Shown: one piece after another, positions 1-8,429 of the stretch
Numbering within the stretch: the first letter of the stretch is position 1
Layout: every line of letters starts with the position of its first letter
From: an uncultured Sutterella sp.
GTDB taxonomy: Bacteria; Pseudomonadota; Gammaproteobacteria; Burkholderiales; Burkholderiaceae_F
Assembly: GCA_905213905.1 (NCBI GenBank)
Contig: CAJMKD010000021.1
Location: 1 to 39,260 of the forward strand
Direction of reading: 5' to 3'
DNA length: 39,260 nt
Translations under genes and position numbers: made by a program
Notes under the pieces: model-generated
What the model was told of the DNA's origin: nothing
Databases searched by the model: none
The model's input: only the letters and a program-made list of their open reading frames with translations

Positions 1-1
1 C

Positions 2-1636
2 GCCTTCTTTGCCGGCAGGGTCATGCAGGAGAGCCGCGTTGCGCACCGCGCCGCGACGGAGTCGCGCCCGCTCCAGGACGCCTTTGCCGTGCGCTTCTTC
101 GTCGCTGTCGGGATGCTCTTTGACTGGCGCGTTCTCGTCGAGAATCCCTGGGAAGTGCTCGCGGTCCTCTTCACGATCATTTTCGGGAAGTCGATTTGCG
201 CGTTCCTCCTTGTCTGGGCGCTCAAGTATCCGCTCCATACGGCCCTTACCGTTGCGGTCTCGCTTGCGCAGATCGGCGAATTCTCGTTCATTCTCGTCGG
301 GCAGGCCGAGGCCCTCGGCCTCGCCAAGCCCGGTCTCGTCAACCTCATCGTTGCGGGCGCCATTCTCTCGATTGCGCTCAACCCGGTCTGCTTCGGCGTG
401 ATTCCGCACGTGGCGAAGTTCCTCACGAGCCGCTGGGCCTGGGCGCGCAAGGCGGCCATGCGGACGATGCCCTACGAGTCGCTCCCGCCCGAAACGGAAG
501 TGGAAGCGATCTACGGGCAGGTGGTTGTCGCAGGGAACGATCCCTTCATCGAGATCTTTGCGCGGTATCTCTCGCAGTCGAAGGTGCCGATGGTGGTGCT
601 CACGGCCAACGAAGCCATCGCAAAGCGCCTTTCCGACGCGTCGATCCGCGTCGTGAGCGGGCTCCTTTCAAAGGAAGAATCGTGGGTGGCCGCGCATCTA
701 CATAATGCACAGCGCCTCATTCTCGTCGACAGCTCCGCCGATGCGGTTGCCGCAGCGCTTTGCGCGCGCCGCGTTTCGCCCGAAATCCCGATCGTTGTTG
801 CGACGAAGGATGACTCGCTCTGGGCTGAGGCAGGCGTTGAGAATGTCCGAAGCCTCCTCACGGCAGATGCCGCTGCGCGCCTCCTTGCCGTCAAGGTTGA
901 AGCTGCAGTGAAGGACAACATTCCGCTCGGCGAGCCGATCGAATCGCGCCAAGGCCGCAAGGATGAGGATGCGAAGACGGATGATGCGGGCGCGTCGAGC
1001 GACGCATCTGCGGCGGGCGAAGACCGCCGTGCGGCGGCTGAAGGGGCTGACGCGCAGGAAAGCGAAGCCGAAGCCGGCACTTCGAAGGCTGGAAAGCGCC
1101 TTTTCAGCGGACTGCGTCAAAAGTTCTTTGCGAAAAAAGCGCAGAAGAACGAAAGCGAGTCCGACGATGCGCCTGATGACTCAGCTCCCGCAGCTGCTGC
1201 AGCTGCTGCGCCAGCGCCCGCGGAGGCGAAGCCTCTCGCTCAGAACAAACTCGCTGAGACGCCTTCTGCGGACGCCGGAGCGGCCAAGGGAGACGAGTCA
1301 ACTCAAGAAGCGGCTGATGCGACTCACCCCGATAGCCCAGCAGCGGACCCGCATGTGACGGAAGCGCTGATGCGAGACGAGGCTTTCCGGGCTGCGCGGG
1401 CGGCGGGCGACGCGGATGATGCCAACGAAGAACCAGCGCCGCGCGAGAGCCTGAAGTCTGCGGACGTTACGTCTGAAGCGCAGGAATCGCAGCAGACGGC
1501 GGCTGCGAAAGCCGAGCCGGCGGAAAAGACGCCGGACGACGGCGATGTCTGTCAGACGACAACGTCCGACGCCAAGTCCTGGGAAACGCTTGAAAGCGCA
1601 CCCGGAAACGCTCCCGGCAACGCACCGAAGCCGTGA
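2..1636 (+). CDS. ybaL: YbaL/KefB-type cation:proton antiporter, 5' truncated by window edge
   Basis: The frame is open from base 2, upstream of the first ATG at 23, so the gene begins outside the window; 544 residues are visible. The first ~135 residues are the end of a CPA2 antiporter membrane domain: they match the YbaL pattern of RAA.ES.PL.DAFAV followed by FF..VGMLFD, then S.AQIGEFSFIL. A TrkA-N-like regulatory domain follows (about residues 165-300), but its dinucleotide-binding loop reads VVVAGNDPFIEI, lacking the usual GxGxxG glycines. The last ~230 residues are low complexity, rich in Ala, Glu, Asp and Lys, and not part of the family. Likely inner-membrane potassium or proton exchange. 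A clear terminator follows. Assignment to the family is firm; YbaL rather than KefB/C is likely but not certain. Confidence 0.85.
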   Translation, partial: AFFAGRVMQESRVAHRAATESRPLQDAFAVRFFVAVGMLFDWRVLVENPWEVLAVLFTIIFGKSICAFLLVWALKYPLHTALTVAVSLAQIGEFSFILVGQAEALGLAKPGLVNLIVAGAILSIALNPVCFGVIPHVAKFLTSRWAWARKAAMRTMPYESLPPETEVEAIYGQVVVAGNDPFIEIFARYLSQSKVPMVVLTANEAIAKRLSDASIRVVSGLLSKEESWVAAHLHNAQRLILVDSSADAVAAALCARRVSPEIPIVVATKDDSLWAEAGVENVRSLLTADAAARLLAVKVEAAVKDNIPLGEPIESRQGRKDEDAKTDDAGASSDASAAGEDRRAAAEGADAQESEAEAGTSKAGKRLFSGLRQKFFAKKAQKNESESDDAPDDSAPAAAAAAAPAPAEAKPLAQNKLAETPSADAGAAKGDESTQEAADATHPDSPAADPHVTEALMRDEAFRAARAAGDADDANEEPAPRESLKSADVTSEAQESQQTAAAKAEPAEKTPDDGDVCQTTTSDAKSWETLESAPGNAPGNAPKP

Positions 1637-1751
1637 GATCGGCCGGGCGGCCGCGCAACAGAGCGCCGCCCGTTGAACTAAAAGCCTTTGAACGGCTTTG
1701 AAAGGCTTGAGAAGCTCAAAGCCGCGCTACAAAGCAAAAATCAAAGCCAAA

Positions 1752-1790
1752 GGCGCGCCGACATCCCGAGACGGACGGCGCGCCATTTTT
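1752..1790 (+). terminator. Intrinsic terminator after the antiporter gene
   Basis: A perfect 9-bp stem (GGCGCGCCG at 1752-1760 and its complement at 1776-1784) with a 15-base loop is followed by ATTTTT. It lies between the converging antiporter and MATE genes. On the other strand the stem is followed by TTTGGCTTTG, so it may also serve the MATE gene. Confidence 0.8.
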
Positions 1791-1843
1791 GTGCTTGCGA
1801 AAAAGAGGCTCGAGCAGGCGAAATGCGCAGCGGCGTAAGATCG

Positions 1844-3280
1844 CTACGCTTCGATGATTTTGAGCGCCGGCGAGCCGTCGTAGCCGTAGCGTCGGCGGTT
1901 GCGTACGATGAAGAAGACGCTCACGCAGAAAGCCAGGATTTCAGCGGCAGGGACCGAAAGCCAGAGGCCGAGGTCGCCGAGGAACTGCGGCAGAATTTCA
2001 ATCGAAGCCGCCATGAAGACGAACGTCCGGCAGAAGGAAATCGCCGCCGCCCGCTTGCCGTCGCCGAACGCCGTGAAGAAATAGGCGGCGAACATGTTCG
2101 GACAAAGGAAGAGAAGCGAAATCGCGTAGAGCGCGAAATTCTCGAGCACGAGCGTGAAGACGGGCGTGCCGCGGTCGACGAAGAAGGCAAGCACAGGCTC
2201 GGCAAAGACAACGGCAGAGCCGTAGGCGATGACGCCGAACCCCGCCATGATGAGGAGGGAATGCCGGAAGATCCGTGCGAGTTCCGTCCAGTCGCCTGCG
2301 CCGTACTTGAAGCCGATGATGGGCGCCGTGGCTTCGCAGAAGCCGTAGAAAACGGAATTGAAGACGTAGGTGGAGTAGCCTGCCACGGTGAGCGCGGCGA
2401 CGCCGTCGATGCCGAGGTGCTTCAGGAAAGCGGCGTTGAAGAGAAAGAGGGTGACCGCGTGCGAGAGGCTCGTCACCATTTCCGCCGTGCCCGAGCCCGC
2501 GGCATTGCGAAGCGCCTTCCATTCGAGCCGCGGGAAGCGAAGCCGCACGGGCGAGCCCTTGCGCGCGAAGAAAATGATCCCCGTTGCAGCGCAGACGACC
2601 CAGGAGATCACGGTTGCAAGCGCTGCGCCCATCATCCCCATGCCGAAGGGACCCATGAAAAGAATGTCGAGCACGACGTTCGTGAGGCCCGAGGCAACCG
2701 AGGCTGCAAGCCCGATTTTTGGAAATCCGGCGGTCGTGAAGAAGGTCTGCGCGGCGACGCTCATGAAGAGAATGGGCGTGCCGATGAGCGCCGTCTTCTG
2801 GTACTCGGCCGCGAGCGCGGCCTCCGCCGGCCCGATGCCGAGAAAGGCGAGGACCGGATCAAGAAGCGCGAGGCCCAAAAGGGCAAGGATGGTGCCGAGG
2901 AGGAAAACGGCGAAAAAGATCGTCGAGAGCGCGCTGTCAGCTGCTTCGTGTCGGCCTGCGCCGCGGCGGCGCGAGAGCACGGAGCCGCCGCCCGCCGAGA
3001 AGAGCACGCCGAAAGCCATGATGACGGCCGAGAGCGGCCAGACGAGGTTGAGCGCCGCAAGCGCATCGGTGCCGAGGTAGCGCGTGATGAGCGCGCCGTC
3101 CGCCACCATGTAGGACATGATGAAGAGCGACATCATCATGCGCGGGAAGGCAAACCGAAGCTGACCCGCAATGGTGAATCGCTGTCCGAGAATGGCGCGC
3201 GACGTGTTTCGGCCTGCCTTTTCATCTGCTCCGGCGGGCGACGCTGTCGCTTTTTCTGTCTCTGTCGTCATGACGCTCAT
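1844..3280 (-). CDS. MATE family multidrug/sodium antiporter
   Basis: Predicted inner-membrane efflux protein of about 478 residues with roughly twelve hydrophobic segments in two similar halves, the usual length and layout for MATE transporters. Family signs include the stretch ADGALITRYLGTDALAALN in the first membrane helices, the small-residue-rich segment after it (AFGVLFSAGGGSVLSRRRGAG), and the matching segment in the second half ending in the conserved GF.YG region (PIIGFKYGAGD). Such proteins exchange sodium or protons for cationic drugs or metabolites; the substrate here is unknown. I take the ATG at 3280; ATGs at 3328 and 3271 are alternatives and none has a strong ribosome site. 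It stands alone, convergent with the antiporter and divergent from the MFS gene. Confidence 0.85.
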   Translation of the reverse strand: MSVMTTETEKATASPAGADEKAGRNTSRAILGQRFTIAGQLRFAFPRMMMSLFIMSYMVADGALITRYLGTDALAALNLVWPLSAVIMAFGVLFSAGGGSVLSRRRGAGRHEAADSALSTIFFAVFLLGTILALLGLALLDPVLAFLGIGPAEAALAAEYQKTALIGTPILFMSVAAQTFFTTAGFPKIGLAASVASGLTNVVLDILFMGPFGMGMMGAALATVISWVVCAATGIIFFARKGSPVRLRFPRLEWKALRNAAGSGTAEMVTSLSHAVTLFLFNAAFLKHLGIDGVAALTVAGYSTYVFNSVFYGFCEATAPIIGFKYGAGDWTELARIFRHSLLIMAGFGVIAYGSAVVFAEPVLAFFVDRGTPVFTLVLENFALYAISLLFLCPNMFAAYFFTAFGDGKRAAAISFCRTFVFMAASIEILPQFLGDLGLWLSVPAAEILAFCVSVFFIVRNRRRYGYDGSPALKIIEA

Positions 3281-3593
3281 TCTAGCGTGCGCACTCAAAA
3301 GAAAGCCGTCCGTTTTTCTCAGAGGCATGCCTGTTTCGTTCGATTTCAGGCGAATTCAGCCGATTTATTCCGTCGGATCGCATCCTTGAGCGGCCGTTCG
3401 GGAGGATTGGAGCTTCGGCATTCGCAGTTGTGTTTGGCGCGAGCAGGGCGCTTTCATCTTAATTAGCCATGCCTTTCAAGCATGAATTCATAGCAATCAT
3501 AGGTATTTGAAATACTTGAAAAGTCTCGTTAGGATTCGCTCAGTTTCACAAAACGCACCAAGATTTCGAACGCTTTCAAGCCGCTGGCAAGCC
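3281..3593. other. Divergent intergenic region between MATE and MFS genes
   Basis: About 310 bases with no credible gene. It should carry the promoters of both transporters. The AT-richest part is at 3450-3540, near the MFS gene, where a sigma70-like promoter is marked separately. No obvious operator repeat was found besides short palindromes such as TGAATTCA. Confidence 0.5.
3507..3535 (+). promoter_or_regulatory. Possible sigma70 promoter for the MFS gene
   Basis: TTGAAA at 3507-3512 and TAGGAT at 3530-3535 are separated by 17 bases, in the AT-rich stretch about 60 bases before the proposed start codon at 3594. Pattern match only. Confidence 0.4.
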
Positions 3594-4802
3594 ATGATTC
3601 AGAAAAGAACAAATTCTTTCATCGTGCCGATTCTGACGCTCGGCGTCTTCGGCATCATCAACACCGAAATGGGCGTGGTCGGCATGATTCCGACCATCGC
3701 CGAAACTTTCGGGGTTTCAGTTCCTGAAGCCGGCTGGACCGTGACAATCTTCGCGATCATCATCGCGCTCTGCGGGCCGGTAACGCCGATGCTCTTCTCG
3801 CGCTTCAACAGAAAGGCCGTCATGCTGCTCGCGCTCGGCGTCTTCGTCGCAACGACTGCAGCTTCTGCTTTCGTTGAGAATTTCAGCGCGCTTCTCATCC
3901 TGCGGGCGATTCCGGCCTTCCTTCATCCGGTCTATGTATCGATGGCATTTACCGTCGCAGCGGCATCGGTGCCGAAAAACGAAGGGCCGAAAGCGGTGGC
4001 GCGGATCTTCATCGGCGTTTCAGCAGGCATGGTGCTCGGCGTGCCGGCGGCGAGCTTCATTGCGAGCGAATTCTCCTACAGCGCAGCCATGGCGTTCTTC
4101 TCGGCCGACAATGCGCTCGTGCTGCTTCTGACGCTCATCTTTGTGCCGTCGCTTCCCGTTAAGAACGCGCTCACCTACGGCGAGCAGCTTCGCGTGCTGA
4201 AGCGCCCGAGCCTCTGGATTGCTGTGGCGGCCGTGGTGTTCACGAACGGCACCACCATCGGCTTCTTCAGCTATCTCGCTGATATTCTGAAGACCGTGAC
4301 GGGTCTCGACTACGCCATGGTGAGCGGGGTTCTCTTTATCTACGGCGCAACGAACATTCTTGGCAACATGCTCGCTGGGAAGCTTCTCGCCCAATCGCCC
4401 CTGCCGACAATTCGATGGACGCCCGCTGCGCTCGCGCTCTCTTTGGGGCTTCTCTGGCTCTTCGGCGGAAACAGCTTCGGCATGACGGCAGCCGTTGCGG
4501 TCTTCGGCATTCTGACGGGGCTCTCGAGCAACAACAGCCAGTACCTCATCAGCGATGCGTCGCGCGATGCGCCGGAATTCGGCAACGGGCTCTTCCTCTC
4601 GTGCGCGAATTCCGGCACCGCTGCGGGCACCGCCTTTTGCGGGCTCTTCATTGACCGCTTCGGCACCGAAGCGGCAATTGCCGGCGCGCTCCTTTTCCTT
4701 GCAGCGGCTGGCGCTGCCGTCCTGGCTGCCTCAGCCCGGGGGCGGCGCAACCAGCCGGACACGCATGTTGCCGGCACAGAGAAGCGTGTTAGAGCAGCTT
4801 GA
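3594..4802 (+). CDS. MFS transporter (DHA1-like exporter)
   Basis: About 402 residues with twelve hydrophobic segments, typical of the small drug/sugar exporters of the major facilitator superfamily (AraJ/YdhP-like). The opening helix VPILTLGVFGIINTEMGVVGMIPTIA, with an acidic residue in TM1, and the TM2-3 loop PMLFSRFNRKAVMLLALGVF (a variant of motif A) support this, as does the GVSAGMVLGVPAASFIA segment in TM5 (motif C-like, antiporter type). It probably exports small molecules from the cytoplasm by proton exchange; the substrate is not deducible. I choose the ATG at 3594 because the 29 residues upstream of it are basic and unlike the family's N-terminus. It stands alone. Confidence 0.85.
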   Translation: MIQKRTNSFIVPILTLGVFGIINTEMGVVGMIPTIAETFGVSVPEAGWTVTIFAIIIALCGPVTPMLFSRFNRKAVMLLALGVFVATTAASAFVENFSALLILRAIPAFLHPVYVSMAFTVAAASVPKNEGPKAVARIFIGVSAGMVLGVPAASFIASEFSYSAAMAFFSADNALVLLLTLIFVPSLPVKNALTYGEQLRVLKRPSLWIAVAAVVFTNGTTIGFFSYLADILKTVTGLDYAMVSGVLFIYGATNILGNMLAGKLLAQSPLPTIRWTPAALALSLGLLWLFGGNSFGMTAAVAVFGILTGLSSNNSQYLISDASRDAPEFGNGLFLSCANSGTAAGTAFCGLFIDRFGTEAAIAGALLFLAAAGAAVLAASARGRRNQPDTHVAGTEKRVRAA

Positions 4803-5300
4803 TGCGTTGTCGGACAGCTGTTCGTTCGGCTGCTGATGCCGATCGACTGCACCCGTGATCCGAAAGCGGCGAAGGGCTGCACCGCTTTTTCAGCGGGCAG
4901 CCAGGTGCTTCGTCAGAATCAGCCAAGACTCGATCGGCACTATGGGAAGTGCAAAATTCGAAATGCACAATGAAAGCTCTCGGTGCCGGCTATCACGTTG
5001 GGACGCGTCTTTCAGAGCGAAGCAGACATGCGCGAAGTGACTTCAGCGCCCAGAGCGAACGATGCCTGCGAAGAGAATCCGTCAGCGGCATCGGCCCATA
5101 AAGAGGCGGAATCGCAATCATTTTTGAGCGGCAATCGGCAGCGAGGGCTTGTCTTCTACCAGAAAGCGCTTGCACGAGCGTTATTTGGATTCACCAACAA
5201 TGGAAAAGCGGCAGACCAAAGCCCGCCGCTCTCTTTGTTCTCTGTTTGTTGGCCTTTGGCCGCACCAGCAATGCATGCGCCGGTGCGGCTCACGCGAGAA
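4803..5300. other. Gene-free convergent region between MFS and copA
   Basis: Nearly 500 bases between the ends of two converging genes, with no convincing coding sequence. It holds a bulged hairpin at 4876-4901 (GCTGC-A-CCGCT with AGCGG-GCAGC) without a T-run, and an 8-bp inverted repeat at 5259-5266/5282-5289 just past the copA stop. A weak copA terminator is listed separately. Confidence 0.5.
5200..5230 (-). terminator. Possible weak terminator downstream of copA
   Basis: Reading leftward, AGCGGC at 5230-5225 pairs with GCCGCT at 5212-5207 and is followed by TTTTCC. The stem is short (6 bp) and the loop 12 bases, so this is only a candidate. Confidence 0.3.
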
Positions 5301-5513
5301 TTACTTCACTTCAAGCGCCTTGAAGCCCAAGGAATTCACGGTTTCTTTGAGCATGTCGTCCGTGACGAATTCTTCGCAGGCAACCGTCGCGCACTTCTTT
5401 TCCAGATCGGCCTTCGCGGACGAAACGCCGGGGAGCGCCGAAAGCGCCTTTTCAACGCGCGCGGTGCAGTTGCCGCAGTGCATGCCTTCGATCGAGATGA
5501 CTTTTTCCTTCAT
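5301..5513 (-). CDS. Candidate internal CopZ-like copper chaperone made from the 3' end of copA
   Basis: Within copA, in the same frame, an ATG at 5513 is preceded by ATAAGGACATCATC, giving an AAGGA ribosome site at a suitable distance. Translation from there would give a 70-residue protein, the normal length of a free CopZ-type chaperone, starting MKEKVISIEGMHCGNCTARV. The pump's family-standard C-terminus ends just before this point, with a linker of about 20 residues between. This looks like an ancestral copA-copZ gene pair joined by loss of the copA stop codon. Separate expression is an inference; only the full fusion may be made. Confidence 0.45.
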   Translation of the reverse strand: MKEKVISIEGMHCGNCTARVEKALSALPGVSSAKADLEKKCATVACEEFVTDDMLKETVNSLGFKALEVK

Positions 5514-8042
5514 GATGATGTCCTTATGCGAGGAGTTGTCGGTGTTGCCGAGCATCGTGCCCGCCGATTTCGGGGCGAATTTCGGCTTGAAGAATCTGAG
5601 GCGCAGCGCGTTCGTCGCGACCGAGAAGGACGAGAGACTCATCGCGGCTGCGGCGATCATCGGATTGAGGGTGAGGCCCTCGGAAGCGAAGACGCCCGCG
5701 GCAATCGGAATGCCGATGGCGTTGTAGATGAACGCCCAGAAGAGATTTTCCTTGATGTTGCGCATCGTTGCGCGGGAGAGTTCCACCGCGGCGACGACGT
5801 CGAAGACGGAGCTGCGCATGAGGACGACGTCGGCCGATGCAATCGCAACGTCGGTCCCGGCGCCGATCGCGGCGCCGACGTCGGCGGCAGCGAGGGCCGG
5901 CGCGTCGTTGACGCCGTCGCCAACCATCAGGACGCGGCTGCCGGCAACCTTCGCCTTTTCGACTTCCGCCGCCTTGCCGTCGGGGCGCACCCCGGCGACG
6001 ACCCGGCTGATGCCGGCGCGTCCGGCGATTTCCTTCGCCGTGCGCTCGTTGTCGCCCGTGAGCATGGTGACCTGAAGGCCCAGCGTCTCGAGCGCTTCAA
6101 CAGCGTCCTTGGAATCGGGCTTGATGGCGTCGGCGATGCGCAGGAGGCCGAGCACTTCGCCGGGCAGCGCTTCGCTTCCGGCAATGCCGACGAGAATCGG
6201 GGTTTCGCCCTTCGAAGCGGCGCGGTCCGCCTTGGCGGCGAGATGCTCGGGGACGGGCGCAAAGGATTCCTTGGCGAGGAGGGCGTTCCCGGCGAAATAG
6301 ACTTTCCCTGCCATCGCGGCGCGAATGCCGCGGCCCTCGAGCTGCGTGAAGTCTTCCACTGGGAGAAGCGGGAGCTTTCTCGCGCGGACGGCTTCGACGA
6401 CGGCGCGCGCGAGCGGATGCTCGGAGGGGTTTTCAAGGGCCCCCGCCGCAAAGAGAAGCGGCATTTCAAGCGCGTCGGTCGCGGGCTCGATGCCGGTCAC
6501 GACGGGCTTGCCGGTCGTGACGGTGCCGGTCTTGTCGAGATAGGCGGCGTTCACCGTGCCGAGCGCCTCCAGAGCCGCGGCGCTCTTAAAGAGAATGCCG
6601 CGCTTTGCGCCCGCGCCCGTGCCGACCATGATGGCGGTCGGCGTTGCAAGGCCAAGCGCGCAGGGGCAGGAAATCACAAGGACGGCAATCGCGTTCGTGA
6701 GGGCGAATTCAAAGGATTCTCCTAAGGAAAGCCAAACGAGAAGCGTGAGGAGCGCAATCCCGATCACGACGGGAACAAAGATGCCGCTCACCTTGTCGGC
6801 CAAGCGCGCAACCGGCGCCTTCGACGACGTCGCCTCGTCAACCAAGCGGATGATCGCGGCGAGCGCCGTATCTTCGCCCACCTTCGTCGCTTTCATGAGG
6901 AAGCGCCCGCTCGCCACAAGCGTCGCGCTCGTGAGCTCGTCGCCTTCGCGCTTCGCGACCGGCACGCTTTCGCCCGTCATGGCCGATTCGTCGACAGAGC
7001 CAGTGCCTTCGAGCACGACGCCGTCAACCGGAATGGTCGCGCCCGTGCGAAGGACAACGACGTCTCCCGTCTTCACGGCTTCGCGCGGCACAACCTTTTC
7101 GCGGCCGTCAACGAGAATCACGGCTTCGCGCGGCGCAAGCGCCATGAGCGCTTCAATGGCGCCCGCGGTCTTCCCTTTGGCGCGCGCTTCGAGGTATTTC
7201 CCGACCGTGATGAGGGTCACGATCATCGCGGCCCCTTCAAAGTAGAGGCTGTGCGTGAGGTGGAGCGCCGCATCCACTTCGCCTGCGCCGGCGAGCGCCG
7301 CCATCCGGAGAATCACCCAAATGCCGTAGATGAAGGAGGCGCCTGCGCCCACGGCAATCAGGGAGTCCATGTTGGGCGCGCGCATCCAAAGCGCGCGAAG
7401 CCCCCGCGTGAAGAAGACGCGGTTGATGAATAGCGGCGGAATGGAGAGTAGAAGCTGCAAAAGGGCGCAGACGAGCCCGTTCTCGCGCCCGGCGAGGAAC
7501 CCCGGCATCGGGAGCCCCATCATGCCGCCCATCGACACATAGACGAGCGGAATGAGGAAGAGAAGCGAGAGAATGAGGCGCCGCCGGATTTCAAGCGCCG
7601 CCTGTTCTGAAACGGACTCGGCGCTCTGCGGGGCAGACGCCGAAGCGCCGGGCGCAGTCCCCGTGTTTGCGTCCTTCGTGGAAGCGCCGTAGCCCGCTTC
7701 GACAATCGCGTCAATGATTCTGCGAGCCGTCTCGTCTTTCTCTGCGCCGGGCTTGAGCGTCGCCTCCATCGTGTTCTTGAGGAGGTTGACGACGGCGGAT
7801 TCGACGCCCTCGACGGCATTCGAAACTTTTTCGACGCGCGCCGAGCAGGCGGCGCAGCTCATGCCCGTCACGGCGAAGTGAAGCTTGACGCCGTCGGGCT
7901 TCGGCCGGGACGCCGCGCCGGCCTCTGAAGCGGCTCGCTCAGCTTCGCAGGGCGCGGATGCCTTGCAGGCTTCGCCGCTCGGGCAGGCTTCCCCGCGTGC
8001 GGCAGAAGCTGCGCTGGCGGACGATGCATCTTTCTGATTCAT
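5301..8042 (-). CDS. copA: Copper-exporting P1B-type ATPase with fused C-terminal metallochaperone domain
   Basis: Inner-membrane pump that uses ATP to move Cu(I) out of the cytoplasm. In order over 913 residues: a Cys-containing N-terminal tail (C20, C26, C32), a heavy-metal domain with GMSCAAC (C63 and C66), transmembrane helices, the TGES actuator loop, the CPC metal site at about 459-461, the phosphorylated aspartate D503 in DKTGT, SEHPLA of the nucleotide domain, TGDN, and the GDGVNDAPAL hinge. Unusually, after the last membrane helices a second heavy-metal domain (residues 844-913, GMHCGNC with C856 and C859) is fused. The start at 8042 is preferred over 8087 because AAGGA lies 7 bases upstream of it. 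Transcribed alone; a metal-responsive regulator is not nearby. Confidence 0.93.
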   Translation of the reverse strand: MNQKDASSASAASAARGEACPSGEACKASAPCEAERAASEAGAASRPKPDGVKLHFAVTGMSCAACSARVEKVSNAVEGVESAVVNLLKNTMEATLKPGAEKDETARRIIDAIVEAGYGASTKDANTGTAPGASASAPQSAESVSEQAALEIRRRLILSLLFLIPLVYVSMGGMMGLPMPGFLAGRENGLVCALLQLLLSIPPLFINRVFFTRGLRALWMRAPNMDSLIAVGAGASFIYGIWVILRMAALAGAGEVDAALHLTHSLYFEGAAMIVTLITVGKYLEARAKGKTAGAIEALMALAPREAVILVDGREKVVPREAVKTGDVVVLRTGATIPVDGVVLEGTGSVDESAMTGESVPVAKREGDELTSATLVASGRFLMKATKVGEDTALAAIIRLVDEATSSKAPVARLADKVSGIFVPVVIGIALLTLLVWLSLGESFEFALTNAIAVLVISCPCALGLATPTAIMVGTGAGAKRGILFKSAAALEALGTVNAAYLDKTGTVTTGKPVVTGIEPATDALEMPLLFAAGALENPSEHPLARAVVEAVRARKLPLLPVEDFTQLEGRGIRAAMAGKVYFAGNALLAKESFAPVPEHLAAKADRAASKGETPILVGIAGSEALPGEVLGLLRIADAIKPDSKDAVEALETLGLQVTMLTGDNERTAKEIAGRAGISRVVAGVRPDGKAAEVEKAKVAGSRVLMVGDGVNDAPALAAADVGAAIGAGTDVAIASADVVLMRSSVFDVVAAVELSRATMRNIKENLFWAFIYNAIGIPIAAGVFASEGLTLNPMIAAAAMSLSSFSVATNALRLRFFKPKFAPKSAGTMLGNTDNSSHKDIIMKEKVISIEGMHCGNCTARVEKALSALPGVSSAKADLEKKCATVACEEFVTDDMLKETVNSLGFKALEVK

Positions 8043-8160
8043 GATTAAATCCTTGGTCTCTCTGCAGGAAGCAGCGGATTCCGGCACAGCGGCGCGGCAT
8101 TCGACCTGTCGCTGCTGCTTCGGACGCCGCCGGCATCATGCTGACGCGTTCCGTGCATCT

Positions 8161-8179
8161 GAGAATTATTCTTATTGCC
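8161..8179. promoter_or_regulatory. Fur-box-like palindrome upstream of copA
   Basis: GAGAATTATTCTTATTGCC contains the perfect inverted repeat AGAAT-T-ATTCT (8162-8172), resembling half-sites of Fur operators. It lies about 120 bases upstream of the copA start codon, and the same AT-rich stretch could supply a -10 element on the minus strand. Resemblance only. Confidence 0.25.
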
Positions 8180-8383
8180 AAGCATATACCTTGTAGCCGC
8201 TTCAGACTCAAGCGAAAAGAACAAAACGGTTTGATCGTTGTCTTCCAAAGCGAAGGAATGCGTCGGCGGACGAACAATGGGCCGTCAATAACGAAGGCGA
8301 GCGGCGTTTCGATAAAAACGGACAAGGATCGGACGAATTTGATCAAGACGCGATCGGGCTGTCGTTTGAAAATACATTTGCTC

Positions 8384-8403
8384 GCTGCGGTACATGCCGC
8401 AGC
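8384..8403 (+). repeat. Inverted repeat in the leader of the Fe-ADH gene
   Basis: GCTGCGG and CCGCAGC flank the six bases TACATG, ending 27 bases before the ADH start codon. It may be an operator or a leader hairpin. A TTGAAA at 8366-8371 could be a -35 element whose -10 would fall inside this repeat. Confidence 0.35.
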
Positions 8404-8429
8404 AGAATTCTTTTTCGCGAGGTTTTTTC

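Larger units (their letters stand above)
8043..8429. other. Divergent intergenic region between copA and the Fe-ADH gene
   Basis: About 390 bases without a credible gene. It should hold promoters for both directions. Features seen: an AT-rich, Fur-box-like palindrome at 8161-8179, and a 7-bp inverted repeat at 8384-8390/8397-8403 just upstream of the ADH ribosome site. No MerR/CueR-type dyad with a 19-base spacer was recognised with confidence. Confidence 0.5.

Noticed and set aside
1688..3466. Long open frame on the + strand opposite the MATE gene
   Set aside because: Charged Arg/Glu/His-rich translation without any family likeness; it mirrors the antisense of a GC-rich membrane protein gene.
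4983..6725. 580-codon open frame opposite copA
   Set aside because: The other strand carries every P-type ATPase motif; this frame is a GC-rich antisense shadow.
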